A stretch of DNA of 64,000 nucleotides from NCBI GenBank assembly GCA_030686995.1, contig CM060704.1, positions 113,830,042 through 113,894,041 on the forward strand, read 5' to 3'. Positions 13,373 to 23,755 of this stretch are shown piece after piece. Numbering within the stretch: position 1 is the stretch's first letter; every line of letters starts with the position of its first letter. This stretch comes from Artemisia argyi (taxonomy: Eukaryota; Streptophyta; Magnoliopsida; Asterales; Asteraceae). The notes under the pieces are model-generated. The model made no database searches. It saw nothing but the letters and a program-made list of their open reading frames with translations, and was not told the DNA's origin. Both the position numbers and the translations under genes were made by a program.

Positions 13373-13863
13373 TGTTGATACAAAAGTTGGGCGTACCTGG
13401 TTATGGGCTTAGGCTCTCGTACCAATTCACTTCTTAGCACTTGTTACCTGCGTACTAAGAAAATAAGACAACACCGTTAGGCTTATCGAGGGATTGTCTC
13501 CCCCGATTAGACTCCGGCGTGAGAGTAAGTAATCGATTTAGGGTTCTCGTAAAGAGTTAGGGTTGTATATCGTACCTTTGAATGAGAATATATCATTCCT
13601 TTTATAGGGGCTGAAACCGCACGGGTTTCTTGCTCCTTACTCTTCGCACTCGTGGTGCTTATCCAAGGAAAGGATATCTATTCTATGAATAGATAATCCT
13701 TATCGTGTACCCGGTGGGTTTAGTTGGGCTTTGGGCCTCATGGGCCCAAGGCATTAACACTGCGGCCCATACCATTGTCATTGTAGCCCACTCATGGTGG
13801 ACTTAGGCGCGAGTAATGTTTATCATTTGGGCTTGTGGCCCAAATATAGACTATACGTCATCA
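13373..13863 (-). repeat. Left (3') LTR of the Tat-like element
   Basis: Plus-strand reading starts TGTTGATAC and ends CGTCATCA. The adjacent TGTCCCCCC (13864-13872) is the polypurine tract of the minus strand. Confidence 0.95.
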
Positions 13864-14032
13864 TGTCCCCCCAGTCTAGTGTGCGCGGCTCGTAGCCGCG
13901 GATACTAGACTTAATATTATCAGCAGTAAGCGTGGCGGGAAATTAAGGAAATTTTACAGCCTATTTTCTAAGTGCAATGCACCTAGTCCTAGGTATTTCA
14001 AACGGATACCTCGAAAAAATGGGGGTGGTGTC

Positions 14033-14148
14033 CACGTGGCCCTCGTGAATCGGGAAAAAGTGCATGTACCGGTTCAGTTTCAGCCATACGTTATTGTGAG
14101 TGGGATCCACGTGGAGTTAATCTAGGGTTTTTACCACTCCCTATATAA
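14033..14148 (+). promoter_or_regulatory. Promoter of the antisense gene
   Basis: A TATATAA box at 14142-14148 lies 134 bp upstream of the predicted ATG on the plus strand. Two CACGTG G-boxes, at 14033-14038 and 14108-14113, precede it. This is a compact plant-type promoter separate from the LTR promoter, reading away from the left LTR. G-boxes bind plant bZIP and bHLH factors, and their use here is inferred. Confidence 0.6.
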
Positions 14149-14281
14149 GAGTGACCGCCCCACTTTTTACAATCACACAGGAAAACACACACTCCTCACT
14201 CTTTCACCTTTCGTGAAAGCTTATTGCAAAGAAAATACTCATTTTCGTAAGTAATTTTTTGTGCGTTTCACTCATAAAGTG

Positions 14282-16883
14282 ATGAAGATGGTCGCTCAGT
14301 TAGAAGACTTTCGCTCTGCGATGTCTACTGAGGATGTTATTCAATTTTCGTCTGACTTCTTCGTGCCTTTGGATGTCCATCCAGAGGCGCCAGAGGTGGA
14401 CGCGTGTATAGCCGATTTCCCCGAAGGGAAAATAGGGCTTTACGCGAAATTTTTTGAGTACGCAAATCACCGTGTACCCATATCTATTTTCTGAAGCGAT
14501 TTGCTCAATCACTATCGCCTTCACATCTCTCAGTTGCACTGTATTGGTGCGGCTAAGGTGTCGAATTTTGAAGTAAACTGCCGTTTACTTGCGATAGACC
14601 CGACCGTGGACTTGTTCTGTTCCTTTTACCACACAACGTGGTCGAATGGTTGGGTTTCTTTTGCGAAGCGCCAGGGGGCGCTGCAATGTTACACTGAGAA
14701 AGTAGATGCCCTAAAAAATTGGAGGGAATACTTCTTCTGGGTTGACGATGTAGTTTTTCCCTCTGGCTATGAGTTTTATACTCAGAGTACATTGCCAAGG
14801 GATGGGCGCCCCGCACCCGGATCCTACAGGCTTGCTGACGCGCAGATTCTAGATGCCAATCGACTGGCCATTAACCCCTATCCGGAGGAGTTTTTGGTAC
14901 ATGTGGGGTTGAGCCGCGCTTATTTTGGTGCTGCGGATGAGGTTCCTACTTTCTTGAGTGAGGATGGCCGGGGTGGGTGTTCGTCCCTTATACTTCATGC
15001 TTTGTAAGTCTTTTATTCTTATCTTCGCGCTTTTAATAACTAATCCCTTTTTTCTTTCTTGCTTTATTGATGTGCGCAGAGATGGATCTGTTCGCCGTGG
15101 TTAAGCTGGACAAACCAAAGCTGGTTACTATAGGGGTGCGCCCTCTGAGGGAAGGTGAGCAGCCTCTACTGGAGGCGACTGAGGGTCGCTTGACCGTGCT
15201 GCCAGAGGTGGTCCATGAGGACACGCCGCCGAGTCAAAGTGACGCCCGTTCAAAGCGTGCCACCAGATGTGGAGGTGGCGCTAGAGGAGCCACGCGCTCA
15301 GTCGTCTAGCAGCGTAGAGATCCTAAAGCCCGAGGAGGTGCTAAAGGAAGAAGTGGCGCAGAATATCAAGCGCAAGGGAGAAGCTGGGACTAGCGGTACC
15401 AGGAAGAGGCGTCGCCACCTTATTGTGGATGCGGGGTCTACCACGGAGGAGACTTCCTCTTCTGGCGCAGGGAAAAAGGCTGCTGAGGCTTCTCCATTTT
15501 TGTAAGTGTCTGCGCCTTTATCCTCTCTCCTCCCCCCCCCCCTTTATCATATTACTTGTTGTAATATTTACTAACTGTTTTTTGTTTCGTAGGGATGATG
15601 CTGCGAAGAATGATGGGGTCTTCGTTGATGAGGTTTCCTCTCCACAGAATGAAAACAGGGAGGGGAAGACCAAGGTTGCTGATGGTGGCGAGGCGCAGCA
15701 GCTAATGGATGAGCTGGCTGCGACCACTGCGCACCAAGCTGAGCTGGTGGCTCAGCTAAAGGAGAAGTATGTCGGGGAGAGTGGTGCTTTTGCCCAGAAG
15801 GATGAGGAGTTGGCGACACTCCGTGCGCAGTTGGCGAATGCGCAAGTGGAGCTGGAGGCCTCGAGGGCGTATGCTGAAAAGATCGCTGGGGATAAGGTGA
15901 GCATGCTAGCCGACCTTAGGTATGCGAGGGCTAAGCTTGAGCAGATAAAGGCTAAAACTTCCTGGTCGGTGTCCTATCTTGAAGAGAAGAGGGCTGAGCA
16001 TCATGCCAGCGTCCAGGAGTTTCAGGGGCGCATCGAGAAGGCGATTGCGTTGCAAGAGGAAAAGCTGCGCGCCCTCAGTATAGAGTATGATGAGGAACTG
16101 TATCCCCACTTGATGTCTACTATAGCTGAGCGCAGGTATTTTTGTTTTACTTGTCTTTATAATTACTTTATCGCCGTGCTTTTTACTTACACAAATTGTC
16201 TTTGTGAATGCAGGTGGTTGATTAGCCATGGGCTGCGCCTGGCGGCCCTGAGTACACTAGAGTCCGCAGAGGTGGTGGACGCGTTTGGAAAGGTGGTGCA
16301 TTGCGCGATTGCGCGTGGTCGATCGCAGGCCATGGAGGATCTTCATGAGGCCAAGCTGCTGGAAAAGGACTTGGCGGAAGTCCCTGGGTACAGCCCTACG
16401 GCTTATGATGAGCTGCTGCAAGCAATGGCGGGGCTGAAGGTTCTTGAGTTGCCGCACATTAGGAGGTTGGAGCGCGATCAAGATGACCCCATAGATGTGC
16501 TGATGGCAGGATTGACATTGCAGCACCATCTTGGGGATAATGCGGAGGAGGAATCAGATTACTATCTGAAACCTGATGTTTCGCAGCTTCAAGTTCCTGT
16601 ATTCGCGCGGCCTCGCGACATCCTCAAACCTTTTGCTCTTGAAAGGGAGATTCCCTTGAAAGAGGTGCTGGAGCGTCATGAGCAGAGGGTTGCTGTGAAG
16701 AAGGGAATCAAGGGCAAGGCCGTGATGTGTGGCTTTGGCGCTGCACACCTTCCTAGATCAGATGGCGTGGCTGTAAGCGTTCCGACCGTATCTATGCAGG
16801 ATGCTATAACTTTGAGTAAGCTTAAGGAAGCGGGGAGTTCCGCCGCTCCAGAGGAGAGTCCTGAGCATTGCTATAGTATATAG
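14282..16883 (+). pseudogene. Spliced antisense gene of the Tat-like element (Transposase_28-type protein with coiled coil)
   Basis: Four exons on the strand opposite to gag-pol: 14282-14972, 15080-15501, 15593-16135 and 16214-16883. The introns (107, 91 and 78 bp) all have GT-AG ends, and the reading phase joins correctly at each. Exon 1 resembles the 'putative gypsy type transposon' (Transposase_28) domain found in additional ORFs of plant Tat elements. Exon 2 begins EMDLFAVVKLDKPKLV and ends basic. Exon 3 is a long Ala/Glu/Leu-rich coiled coil. Exon 4 starts RWLISHGLRLAAL and is also family-like. The gene is broken: TGA at 14492-14494 in exon 1 and a frameshift near 15225-15245 in exon 2. 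AATAAA near 16925 would serve as polyadenylation signal. Function is unknown, and a role in transposition is only inferred from linkage. Confidence 0.7.
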
Positions 16884-17512
16884 GCTTTTTGTATATTTAT
16901 GTATCTTTCTTTGTAATTTTTATTAATAAATGTGGAATAAGATACATTTTTGTTTTAAGTTCGTGACTTGAATATACTTGCATTGTTTGCTAAGTTTGCT
17001 TTTTTAACTAAGTCTTTTAAGTGCGTGACTTTAAAGAATTATACTTGCATTGTTTGCAAAGTTTTATTATTTGACCAAGTGTCTTGGCTCGTTATATTGC
17101 TAAGCTCGTACGGTGTACTTGGTATATGCGCATCCGTCGTGGGGTGCGCACGCGAGACTTACCTCGACGTCTCGAGAGTAAGGTGCTTAGCAAGGATGCG
17201 TGATCCAATGTTGATGGGTTTGCAACCCTCTTATTCAACAAGTAAATTAGTAGGTTAACTTATCCTTTATGCCTTCGTGGGTCTTTAAGTGGTGCATGCA
17301 CGCCATGTAGGCAGAAATATGAGATAAACAATATTGACATATATGCAATAAAGTAAAAATGCGCTATGGAGTTAGCTAGAAACCATAACATTTTATTAAT
17401 ACTTGCAAGTTATTTGAAAAAATAGAAAATACAATTCCTAGGAAAGAAAAGAAAGACAAACACTTATTGGGCACCTCGTAGGATGCAAGGGTGTTTGTGT
17501 AAGGGCTGTAGC
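16884..17512. other. Convergent 3' region between the antisense gene and pol
   Basis: No gene. The plus-strand polyadenylation signal of the antisense gene (AATAAA near 16925) and a minus-strand AATAAA near 17389 for gag-pol lie here, so the two transcripts meet tail to tail. Confidence 0.5.
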
Positions 17513-20500
17513 CTAAAAGTAACATTTTTTGAGATTGCAGATGTTCCAAGTGCGCGCTAGGTCGTGACCTTCCATATCGCGCAGTCTGTATGCGCCGTTG
17601 CCGAGCGCGTCTGTGACCTCGTAAGGTCCTTCCCATTTAGGTCCGAGCTTGCCTGTGTCTTCTGCGTGACTCGCGTCGTTGGCGCGGTAAACAAAGTCTC
17701 CTGGTCTGAATGAAGTGTGTTTGACTTTTGCATCATAATACTTCTTCATTTTTGCCTTAGCCTTTGCTTCGCGTATAGCTGCGCGTTCGCGTCTTTCTTC
17801 CAGTATGTCTAAGTCTATGCACCGTTCCTCGTCATTTGTCGTGACATTGACCTCTGCTGTGCATATAGTTGGCATTCCTATCTCGGCTGGTATGACGGCT
17901 TCTGTTCCATAGACTAGGGAAAATGGCGTGTCGCCAGTACTGGTTTTGATTGTTGTGCGATGCGCCCACAGGACATGTGAGAGCTCGTCTACCCACCTTC
18001 CTTTGTGTCTGTCAAGGCGCGCTTTTATTCCTTCGCCTAGACTGCGATTCGCGCGCTCAACTAGGCTATTGGTTTGTGGGTGTTTGACTGAAGCAAAGTG
18101 TTGTGTGATGTTCAATTGTGCGCACCAATCTTTGAATGGGTTATCACAGAATTGTTTTCCGTTGTCTGATATGATCGCGCCTGGTAGTCCAAAGCGACAG
18201 ACAATGTTGTCCCAAACAAAGCGTTTGACTTTGTTTCCCGTGATGTTCACCACCGCTTTTGCTTCAATCCACTTTGTGAAGTAGTCTATGGCCACGATGA
18301 GGAACTTTACTCCTCCAGCTGCGATAGGGAAAGGTCCTGCGATGTCAATACCCCATTTGTAAAATGGCCATGGTGAGGTAATTGGTGTTAGCTCTTGTTG
18401 TGGTCGGCGCAGAATTGGTCTATGTACTTGGCAATTGCTGCATTTTCTTATCAGATCGCGTGCATCACGATGCATTGTTGGCCAATAGTATCCTGACCTT
18501 AGAGCGCTTGCCACCACGGATCGTGGCCCTGGGTGCATACTACATGATCTAACGTGAATTTCGCGGAGAACGTATTCTGCTTGAAGGGGTCCAACACATC
18601 TGAGCCATGGCTGTAAAAAAGACCGTCGATAGAGTACATTGTCGCGTAGTTCAAATCGTTGCGCTGCGCGGCGTATTCTTCGAGCGTCTTTATGATCTTG
18701 GGGTAGGACTCCCTTGCTAATAAATTCGATGATAGGTGTCATCCATGTAGGATCTTGTTCCACTATCACCGTTGATATCTCCCTCTCCAAGATTGACTTG
18801 TTTTTTAGGGTTTCTACCAATACCTGTTTTGAGAGGTGTGCGAAGCTTGTGGATGCGATCTTGCTGAGTGCGTCTGCCTTCTTGTTATCTCCTCTAGGCA
18901 CCTGTTTTATTGTGAACCTATCAAAGTTTTTGATCAAAGATTTTGTTTTTTCTAGGTATTGGGTCATGTGTTCATCCTTGGCCTCATATTCACCTAGCAC
19001 GTGGTTAGCGATCAGTCGCGAATCTACGTTTGCTTCTAGGTTGCGAACACCCATTTGAATTGCAATACGTAGTCCAGCTAGTAGGGCTTCGTATTCTGCC
19101 TCATTGTTTGTGGCTGTGAATTCAAAGCGTAGCGCATAGGTGAATTCCATACCTTCTGGATTTGTAAGAATAAGGCCTGCGCCTGATCCTTTTACACATG
19201 AAGATCCATCTGTGAACAGAATCCAGGGTTCCTGTAAATCTGTTTTAGCTGCAGATGTCGGGCTGTCGCTGTCTGGCTTTTCCACGATAAAATCGGCTAG
19301 GACTTGTCCTTTGATTGCAGTGCGCGGTCTGTATGAGATGTTATACTCACTTAACAGTACACTCCATTTTTGTAAGCGTCCTGATGCGTCAGGCTTAGAG
19401 ATAACTTGTTTGATTGGCTGATCAGTGATTACAACTATTGGATGCGCTTGAAAGTATCTGCGCAACCTTTTGGCTGCGAACACTAGAGCCAAGACCAGCT
19501 TCTCCATAGCGCTGTAGTTAGTCTCTGTTTTCTTTAGGGCTTTACTTACGAAATATATGGGTGTCTGGACGGAGTTCCTGTCTGTCAATAGAACGGCGCT
19601 GACTGCTCCATGGGTTGCCGATAAGTACATGATTAGTTCTTCCCCTGGTCGCGGTGCGACAAGTTTGGGAAGAGATGCCAGATGGTTTTTGAGTTGTTGG
19701 AAAGCTTCTTCCGCTTCGGTAGTCCAGCGAAAGTCTCCCTTTTTTGTACACTTCGTGAGTGTTTTAAAGAGGGGAAGAGATTTGTCTGCTGACTTAGATA
19801 AGAAACGGTTTAGCCCCGCTAACTTTCCATTCAGTGATTGGACTTCTTTGAGTGTGCGCGGTGAGGGAAGATCAATAACGGCCTTTGTCTTTTCTGGGCA
19901 AGGCTTGATACCATCGGGTTCTATCAGGTATCCAAGGAACATCCCTTCGGTCGCGCCAAAGGTGCACTTTTTTGGATTTAACTTCATGTTGATCTGCCCC
20001 AACGTTCGGAATGTTTCCTCGATGTCGCGCACCAATTCGTCCTCTGTATGGCTTTTTATGACAAGGTCGTCAACATAGACTTCCAAGTTGCGGCCTACTT
20101 GTTTTTCGAAGGCTGTGTCCACCAGTCGTTGGTATGTCGCGCCTGCGTTCTTCAGGCCAAAAGGCATTTTTGTGTAGCAGTATACTCCTTGACTGGTGTG
20201 GAAAGCTGTTTTTTCTTCATCTTCCAGTGCCATCTGAATCTGATGATACCCTTTATATGCATCTAGGAAGCATTTGAAGGGGTATCCGCACAAGGACTCG
20301 ACCTTCCAGTCTATCTCTGGCAGTGGATAGCAGTCCTGCGGACATGCTTTGTTGAGGTCCATGAAGTCCACGCACATCCTCCAACTGCCATCGCTCTTCT
20401 TTACCATAACTGGGTTAGAAAGCCAGTCGTGATAGTATACTTCGCGCATGATGCCTGCATCTACGAGCTTATGTACTTCTTCCAGAATAACCTTTGCACG

Positions 20501-20638
20501 ATCTGGGGCCTGGCCGCGCTTCTTTTGTCGTATCGGAGGGTATCCTTGTCGGATTTGTAGCTTATGCTCTGTGATAGAGCGCGGTACTCCCGTCATATGC
20601 TTTGGCTCCCATGCAAAGATGTCTAGGTTCTTTTGCAA
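17513..20638 (-). CDS. Pol: reverse transcriptase, two RNase H regions, integrase (Tat-like)
   Basis: An uninterrupted 1041-residue frame. The first recognisable residues belong inside a polyprotein, so ATG 20638 is not a true start. The reverse transcriptase has MCVDFMDLNKACPQD (about 88-102) and the catalytic YVDD at about 188-191. A first RNase H region (about 335-420) reads LSATHGAVSAVL where catalytic Asp is expected, so it is probably inactive. A second RNase H (about 471-596) has FTDGSS, NNEAEYEAL, VDSRLI and ADALSK, the acidic set of the archaeal-type RNase H known in Tat elements. The integrase has a His/Cys zinc region (CSNC about 733-736) and D765, D825 and E861, the D,D35E pattern. 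The lead-in from protease is missing because of a deletion at about 20640-20690. Confidence 0.9.
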   Translation of the reverse strand: MQKNLDIFAWEPKHMTGVPRSITEHKLQIRQGYPPIRQKKRGQAPDRAKVILEEVHKLVDAGIMREVYYHDWLSNPVMVKKSDGSWRMCVDFMDLNKACPQDCYPLPEIDWKVESLCGYPFKCFLDAYKGYHQIQMALEDEEKTAFHTSQGVYCYTKMPFGLKNAGATYQRLVDTAFEKQVGRNLEVYVDDLVIKSHTEDELVRDIEETFRTLGQINMKLNPKKCTFGATEGMFLGYLIEPDGIKPCPEKTKAVIDLPSPRTLKEVQSLNGKLAGLNRFLSKSADKSLPLFKTLTKCTKKGDFRWTTEAEEAFQQLKNHLASLPKLVAPRPGEELIMYLSATHGAVSAVLLTDRNSVQTPIYFVSKALKKTETNYSAMEKLVLALVFAAKRLRRYFQAHPIVVITDQPIKQVISKPDASGRLQKWSVLLSEYNISYRPRTAIKGQVLADFIVEKPDSDSPTSAAKTDLQEPWILFTDGSSCVKGSGAGLILTNPEGMEFTYALRFEFTATNNEAEYEALLAGLRIAIQMGVRNLEANVDSRLIANHVLGEYEAKDEHMTQYLEKTKSLIKNFDRFTIKQVPRGDNKKADALSKIASTSFAHLSKQVLVETLKNKSILEREISTVIVEQDPTWMTPIIEFISKGVLPQDHKDARRIRRAAQRFELRDNVLYRRSFLQPWLRCVGPLQAEYVLREIHVRSCSMHPGPRSVVASALRSGYYWPTMHRDARDLIRKCSNCQVHRPILRRPQQELTPITSPWPFYKWGIDIAGPFPIAAGGVKFLIVAIDYFTKWIEAKAVVNITGNKVKRFVWDNIVCRFGLPGAIISDNGKQFCDNPFKDWCAQLNITQHFASVKHPQTNSLVERANRSLGEGIKARLDRHKGRWVDELSHVLWAHRTTIKTSTGDTPFSLVYGTEAVIPAEIGMPTICTAEVNVTTNDEERCIDLDILEERRERAAIREAKAKAKMKKYYDAKVKHTSFRPGDFVYRANDASHAEDTGKLGPKWEGPYEVTDALGNGAYRLRDMEGHDLARTWNICNLKKCYF

Positions 20639-21804
20639 GAGTGAATATCGACTTTTAAATTTAGGTGAATAGCGACTTTTAAATTTGGCATTTTTTCCGT
20701 GCGCTGTTCTGGAATAGTCTCCGCTTCAGTTGTTACTGCGATGCATTCTCTTGGTGGTACTGTTGTGTTATAGAGAGTGACAACTCCTCCTTCCACTGGG
20801 AATTTAAGCATTCCGTGCGTTGTGGATGGTACTGCGCGCATGGATGATATTCCCGGTCTTCCAATGATACCATTGTATGGTGAAGGAGACTTTATTACCA
20901 TGAAGTTTATCCATGTCGCGGTTGAGTGTTGTTCATCTCCTACGACCACCAACAAGCGTAACTGCCCCATGGGCCAAATCTTTTCTCCTGTGAATCCTGT
21001 TAATGACGTTGTAGCTGGTATCAACTGACTTTGGATTTCAGGTCGCAGCCTTTTGAAACAGTGATCGTACAGGATGTCCGCGGATGCTCCACCATCAATG
21101 TACATGCGGTGGATGTTATGTCCCCCTGTATGTTTTTCAATGGTTAGAGGCTCCACAACTGCGTTGTCCGCAGCTATAGTAGGGAAGGATATCTCTTTTT
21201 CTGGGGAGAATTTCTGGCTGACTTTTTGCTTTATCTTGCGTTGCCATGATTGTATCATGTATATAGTATCAGCTTTTTCCTTTGGGGGTTCTTTCTTACC
21301 CCCGTTTCTCTGTTTATCTTTTCCCTCCTTGATGTTTTTTACGAGGTGGTCCATCCTTCCTTCTCTAACTAGCTTTTCAATTAGTTGTTTTAGTTGGACG
21401 CACTCGTTAGTTGTATGGCCTTTTTGGCCGTGGTACTCGCAGTATCCACTACCTAGGCGCTTTTCTTCTGCAGTGCGCATTGGTGGTGGTTTTGGGAAGT
21501 TCGCACATTCTGTTACAAATATCTCTCTCGGAGTCTTAGTGAGAGGAGTATATTTGTCGTTGTCTCTTCCATTGCGATAGTTTCTGCTGCGGTTGTTATT
21601 CTGATCATTGGATTGTCTCCGCGGCTGTTCTTGTTGCCTAAAGTTTGAATAACCTTTTTTGCTATCCGCAGCAGCTGCTTCTCCTTGTATAAAGGATCTA
21701 GTGCGCTTTGTTAACTCGTCAAAGGTTTGTGGAACTTTGTCGTTCAGCTTGCGGATGAGTGAAGTTGAGACGGAATGCTTTCCGTAGTTCCTCAAATCCA
21801 CCAA
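20623..21804 (-). pseudogene. Gag C-terminal part and protease (Tat-like)
   Basis: This frame continues gag after the deletion near 21765. Its first recognisable text is RKLNDKVPQTFDEL, so the listed start is arbitrary. A zinc-binding stretch, CEYHGQKGHTTNEC, follows at about residues 122-135. The protease carries YIDGGASADILYDHCF, where D-G-G-A is the retropepsin active site. IIGRPGISSMRAV further on matches the family's second conserved block. The frame then runs off at 20623 in the wrong phase relative to pol. A 24-bp tandem duplication (20641-20664, 20665-20688) sits exactly at this break. In the element this part would cut Gag-Pol and package RNA, and now it cannot connect to pol without frameshifting. 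Confidence 0.8.
20641..20688. repeat. 24-bp tandem duplication at the protease/RT junction
   Basis: Two units around CGACTTTTAAATTT, differing at three positions. The reading frame changes here and the usual protease-RT linker is absent, so it marks a deletion repair scar. Confidence 0.8.
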
Positions 21805-22915
21805 TGCTCCTACGTGGGAGTTTGCTAAACCATGTGCGCGCGTTTCCTACTAACGTGGAATTAAACATGTGGCACCACACAGGCTGTGGCCAATTTTCGA
21901 TGGTTGCGGCTGATTCAAAAATTTTTAGGTGGTCGTCAGGATCACCTGTTCCATCGTATGTTTTCACATTAGCGGGCATGCGCCTGCGTTTGCGATCTGA
22001 GTAATCGCTGATGCGCCGTGTAAACGCATCAATTTTCTGGCGTCGCCATGGGAGGAACATATCTTCATTCTCTTCCTCGCGACGTCTTCCTCTTGACTTC
22101 CAGTGTCCTGTTTCTTTGTCCTCGTTGTCCGAGGAGTCGCTGGAAGAAGGGTAGTCTCTTTTTCGGCGCTTGCGCCGGCTTCTTTCAGAAGAAGAGCTTG
22201 AGGGATCTCTGCTTGGGGATCTTCTTCCCCCCAATCTGTCTTGAACCCTCCTACTCCCAGGTTTGGAAGATCCTTGGCTTGGCGAATGTTGAGGCCCTAG
22301 TCGATCTTGTATTCCCCGACTGCCAAGTCTGGAGTGGATATTGGTACGTCTCTCGCTGTCTCCTGAGTATTGTGAATCAGATATCGTACCCAACCTATCA
22401 TGGATAGTGATACGTTCTGCGCGTCTTCCTCGTGGGTGACGCAATGGTGATGGTTCGCGTTCAGGACCAAAATTGAGTCGGGCTTGTAGACCCACGCTTG
22501 CTCTTCTTGTTGCTTCTTCTTGCATGAGGGCGGTTAGTGTTTCATAATTTTGGGATACAAAGTTTCCCAAAGTTAGATCCGGTGCGTCCTCAGTTGTTGC
22601 AAGAATTTCTGCCTCAGTGTTAGGCGCCCTGTTCCGTTCAGGCGCGCCTGGCGGCGCAGTGTTGTTCACTGCGGGTGTAGCCTGATGAGGAGTGGTGAAG
22701 AGGGTGCGTTGGAGTTCCTCAACGCTTGGGACCACTGGTGTGACTTGAGTAGTTCTTGTACGTAGTTCTACTGCTAGACGAGGTGGGGTTGTTCCTGCCG
22801 GTGTGCTGGTTGTCCCAGCGACTTGTCTGGAGGTTGGATCTTGTTGATTCTTCCTCTGATGGTCACGTTTTTCTGACTGCGGAGTCCGCTGGCTTGAATT
22901 CTTATGTTTCGTCAT
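21719..22915 (-). pseudogene. Gag N-terminal part (Tat-like)
   Basis: Starts at ATG 22915, 15 bp past the primer binding site. Residues 1-150 are low-complexity and Pro/Thr-rich, and about 170-290 are rich in Arg, Ser and Asp. The capsid-type core begins at about 305 with VKTYDGTGDPDDHLKIFE and continues through WCHMFNSTLVGNARTWFSKL. The true gag frame ends at about 21770 (ELRKAFRLNF); the last residues are read out of frame. Roughly 50 residues of the gag core appear to be missing at this junction compared with what I know of Tat gag proteins. The frame shift puts the rest in the frame ending at 20623. Confidence 0.8.
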
Positions 22916-22929
22916 TCTAGTTCGTAGTA

Positions 22930-22949
22930 GGGTCCCACGGATGGCGCCA
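22930..22949 (-). other. Primer binding site of the Tat-like element
   Basis: Minus-strand TGGCGCCATCCGTGGGACCC, two bases inside the right LTR. The GGCGCC core followed by a GTGGG-type tail is typical of Tat-lineage primer sites. I do not assign the tRNA. Confidence 0.75.
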
Positions 22950-22951
22950 CT

Positions 22952-23442
22952 TGTTGATACAAAAGTTGGGCGTACCTGGTTATGGGCTTAGGCTCTCGTA
23001 CCAATTCACTTCTTAGCACTTGTTACCTGCGTACTAAGAAAATAAGACAACACCGTTAGGCTTATCGAGGGATTGTCTCCCCCAATTAGACTCCGGCGTG
23101 AGAGTAAGTAATCGATTTAGGGTTCTCGTAAAGAGTTAGGGTTGTATATCGTACCTTTGAATGAGAATATATCATTCCTTTTATAGGGGCTGAAACCGCA
23201 CGGGTTTCTTGCTCCTTACTCTTCGCACTCGTGGTGCTTATCCAAGGAAAGGATATCTATTCTATGAATAGATAATCCTTATCGTGTACCCGGTGGGTTT
23301 AGTTGGGCTTTGGGCCTCGTGGGCCCAAGGCATTAACACTGCGGCCCATACCATTGTCATGGTAGCCCACTCGTGGTGGACTTAGGCGCGAGTAATGTTT
23401 ATCATTTGGGCTTGTGGCCCAAATATAGACTATACGTCATCA
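22952..23442 (-). repeat. Right (5') LTR of the Tat-like element
   Basis: 491 bp, identical to the left LTR except at four positions. A minus-strand TATAAAAGG box (23177-23185) would start gag-pol transcription toward the left. Confidence 0.95.
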
Positions 23443-23447
23443 TGTAT

Positions 23448-23709
23448 AAAATATATTTGTTGTATTAGGTGAATTTAATGATGATTTACTATGTATGTCC
23501 CAAGTCCGAAAATCAGATAAGACATAAGGCAAGTGCTAATCAGCTCCAAATTAGATTTCTCTCCAAAACTATGCCCAATTATAATTTGTTAATAAGCCAA
23601 CATCAACCACAACAAAAAACACACCCTACAAAAACTAATGATTCATGGTTTTATGTTGTACCTTTTTTAGATGTCCATAAACGACATCGATCATGTAGGT
23701 GTGTAACTT

Positions 23710-23755
<46 letters not shown>

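Larger units (their letters stand above)
13373..23442 (-). mobile_element. Tat-like Ty3/gypsy retrotransposon with an extra antisense gene
   Basis: A 10,070-bp element with two 491-bp LTRs, gag-pol on the minus strand and a separate spliced gene on the plus strand. It is flanked by TGTAT on both sides (13368-13372, 23443-23447). The LTRs differ at only four positions by eye, so the insertion is young. Even so, gag-pol has at least two internal deletions with frame changes. Order in element direction: LTR, primer site (22949-22930), gag, protease, reverse transcriptase, two RNase H-like regions, integrase, convergent antisense gene, polypurine tract (13874-13864), LTR. This order and the extra gene match the plant Tat lineage. 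Confidence 0.92.

Noticed and set aside
17928..22407. Plus-strand open frames opposite the Tat-like gag-pol
   Set aside because: They overlap strong gag-pol coding sequence and have no family resemblance. The only supported plus-strand gene of this element is at 14282-16883.
23715..23754. Poly(T) tract as the tail of a SINE or processed pseudogene
   Set aside because: No promoter boxes, body or target duplication could be seen next to it.
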